Positions 62,837-64,000 of a stretch of DNA of 64,000 bases are shown here, piece by piece. The translations under genes were made by a program, and so were the position numbers. Source of the stretch: Phycisphaeraceae bacterium (lineage in GTDB: Bacteria > Planctomycetota > Phycisphaerae > Phycisphaerales > UBA1924); assembly GCA_007693965.1 (NCBI GenBank), contig RECQ01000048.1, forward strand, positions 1-64,000, written 5' to 3'. The notes under the pieces are model-generated. The model did not search any database and was not told the DNA's origin. It was given only the letters and a program-made list of their open reading frames with translations. Position 1 is the stretch's first letter. Each line of letters starts with the position of its first letter.

Positions 62837-62958
62837 GGGGAATGATCTCCAAAAGGGTCTGCTTCAAACTCGACGCGGGTCGACGCCGGGGGCGGGAGTG
62901 TAGCAGAGCGGTGAGGGATGAGGCGTTGTCGCACAGGCCTCACAGCTCATCGCTCACC

Positions 62959-63990
62959 TCACCAGTCCGCCTTCATGGCCTCCACGATGCGCTCCGCGGT
63001 GCGGACCGCGGCGAAGCCGGCGCGGGCGTCCACCTCGGGCCGCTGCCCGGTGCGGACCGCTTCGAGGAACGCCTCGATCTGCATCTTCAGCGGCTCGGCA
63101 TCGTCGATGGCGAGGTCTTCGACGGTGACCAGTTCGCCGTAGTTCAGATCGCTCAGGTCAGCACCGTCGCGCAGGGCCTCACGGACCTCCTCGAGCTGCA
63201 GCGTGTTCGCCGTCCGCCGGATCACGACGCCCGCCTTCTTGGCATAGTCGATGCTCACGTACGAATCGTCGCCGATGATGCGGATCTTCCGCTCTGTCTT
63301 CAGCGCCAGACGCGATGCGGTGATGTTCGCCACGCAGCGGCCCTGCGGCCGGTCAAAGGTCAGCCGTGCGTTGCAGACGTCGGCGTGCTCGGTGATGACG
63401 GGCACGCCCGAGGCCTGCACATCCACCGGCTCGGCGCCGTCCATCAGCATCAGGACCACATCCAGATCGTGGATCATCATGTCGAACACGACGCTGACAT
63501 CCACACTGCGGAACGTCATCGGGCTGACGCGATGCACCTCGATGAATCGCGGCACGATGCCCCCGGCGGCGGGGTTCTTCACGCGCTCGCGCTGCAGCGC
63601 CCGCACCGCGGGGTTGTATCGCTCTGAATGACCGACCTGAAGCACCGCGCCGGTGCGATCGGCGACGTCCAGCAGGCGCTGGGCCTCGACGCCGTCGCTG
63701 GCCATCGGCTTCTCGATCAGGCACGCGACGCCCGCTTCGAGAAACGGGATCGCGACTTCAAGATGGTGCGATGTCGGCACCGCGACGCTGACCGCGTCCA
63801 CACCCGCCGCGAGCAGCTCGTCGACGCGCTCGTATGCGGCGCAGCCGTGCTGGTCGGCGATGGCCTCGCGCCGATCCTCGCTGTCGTCCACGACGCCGGC
63901 GAGCTCGACGCTCTCGAGCTCCTTGTAGATCCGCGCGTGGTGGCGACCCATCCGCCCGACGCCGATCACGCCGCAGCGCAACGTGCGCAC
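62959..63990 (-). CDS. Gfo/Idh/MocA family NAD(P)-dependent oxidoreductase
   Basis: A 343-residue dehydrogenase. N-terminal Rossmann fold GVIGVGRMGRHHARIYKEL, VSVAVPTSHHLEVA, the EKP motif in CLIEKPMASD and MIHDLDVVLMLM, then a C-terminal alpha/beta domain (about 120-330). Sugar or cyclitol oxidoreduction is typical; the substrate is unknown. The visible start is GTG 63990; the same frame stays open to the window edge, so the true start may lie beyond it. Upstream of atpC on the same strand. Confidence 0.85.
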   Translation of the reverse strand: MRTLRCGVIGVGRMGRHHARIYKELESVELAGVVDDSEDRREAIADQHGCAAYERVDELLAAGVDAVSVAVPTSHHLEVAIPFLEAGVACLIEKPMASDGVEAQRLLDVADRTGAVLQVGHSERYNPAVRALQRERVKNPAAGGIVPRFIEVHRVSPMTFRSVDVSVVFDMMIHDLDVVLMLMDGAEPVDVQASGVPVITEHADVCNARLTFDRPQGRCVANITASRLALKTERKIRIIGDDSYVSIDYAKKAGVVIRRTANTLQLEEVREALRDGADLSDLNYGELVTVEDLAIDDAEPLKMQIEAFLEAVRTGQRPEVDARAGFAAVRTAERIVEAMKADW

Positions 63991-64000
63991 GCCGTCATCG

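Overview
The window is about 64 kb of GC-rich bacterial chromosome, almost certainly from a planctomycete of the class Phycisphaerae. The evidence is the mix of secreted proteins ending either in PEP-CTERM-like tails (a P-rich motif, a hydrophobic helix and an Arg cluster) or in paired dockerin-like repeats of the CPWDLTGSG...ADLGxLLGxWG kind, the two prepilin-like proteins followed by H-x-G-rich globular domains, a Ser/Thr kinase with kinesin-light-chain-type TPRs, and the overall gene content. No phage, transposase, CRISPR array or rRNA was seen.

Layout. 0.3-4.1 kb: amino-acid catabolism (PLP aminotransferase, M20 deacylase, HutF-type deiminase). 4.2-7.3 kb: a His-rich membrane peptide, a prepilin-like protein and two homologous secreted proteins that carry different C-terminal sorting tails. 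7.4-11.4 kb: a PD-(D/E)XK nuclease-like protein and an FtsX-type ABC exporter with a DUF3299-like partner. 11.5-17.1 kb (minus strand): secreted nuclease/phosphatase, a large secreted protein, a prepilin-like protein and a small membrane protein. 17.6-20.9 kb: fused iron-type ABC permease and a convergent solute-binding protein. 21.0-25.9 kb: divergent Ser/Thr kinase-TPR and FHA-GAF-PP2C phosphatase. 25.9-28.9 kb: two tRNA-Ser genes, two Cys-rich envelope proteins and an HDOD-GGDEF protein. 29.1-31.9 kb: a heptose kinase/nucleotidyltransferase fusion in reversed domain order and a glycosyltransferase.

31.9-34.1 kb (minus strand): SRP RNA, dnaX with a programmed -1 slippage site, its tau-type extension, and the YbaB/EbfC gene. 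34.1-37.2 kb: PIN-TRAM membrane protein and amidohydrolase. 37.2-43.9 kb: four tandem paralogous PEP-CTERM-like genes, each with its own sigma70-type promoter and terminator, separated by decayed copies of the 3' end of the adenylate kinase gene that heads the array. This is direct evidence of stepwise segmental duplication. 44.0-45.8 kb: recJ.

45.8-61.3 kb (minus strand): the largest unit, about 15.5 kb of tightly packed and often overlapping genes. The order is two small membrane proteins, pseudopilin, PilM, PilN, PilO, a PilP/GspC-like protein, secretin and a TPR lipoprotein, then a sensor kinase, a CheY-like regulator, an HD-GYP protein and a STAS protein, and finally the PilB/GspE ATPase and PilC/GspF platform protein. 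A complete-looking envelope machine therefore contains its own signalling cassette. 61.5-64.0 kb: PfkB kinase, an isolated atpC, and a Gfo/Idh/MocA dehydrogenase at the window edge.

The most interesting items are the pilus/secretion-signalling supercluster, the PEP-CTERM array with adk scars and shared promoters, the 24-Cys envelope peptide, the dnaX slippage site, and the homologous pair of secreted proteins with swapped surface-sorting tails. Functions are read from motifs and family resemblance; no database search was possible.
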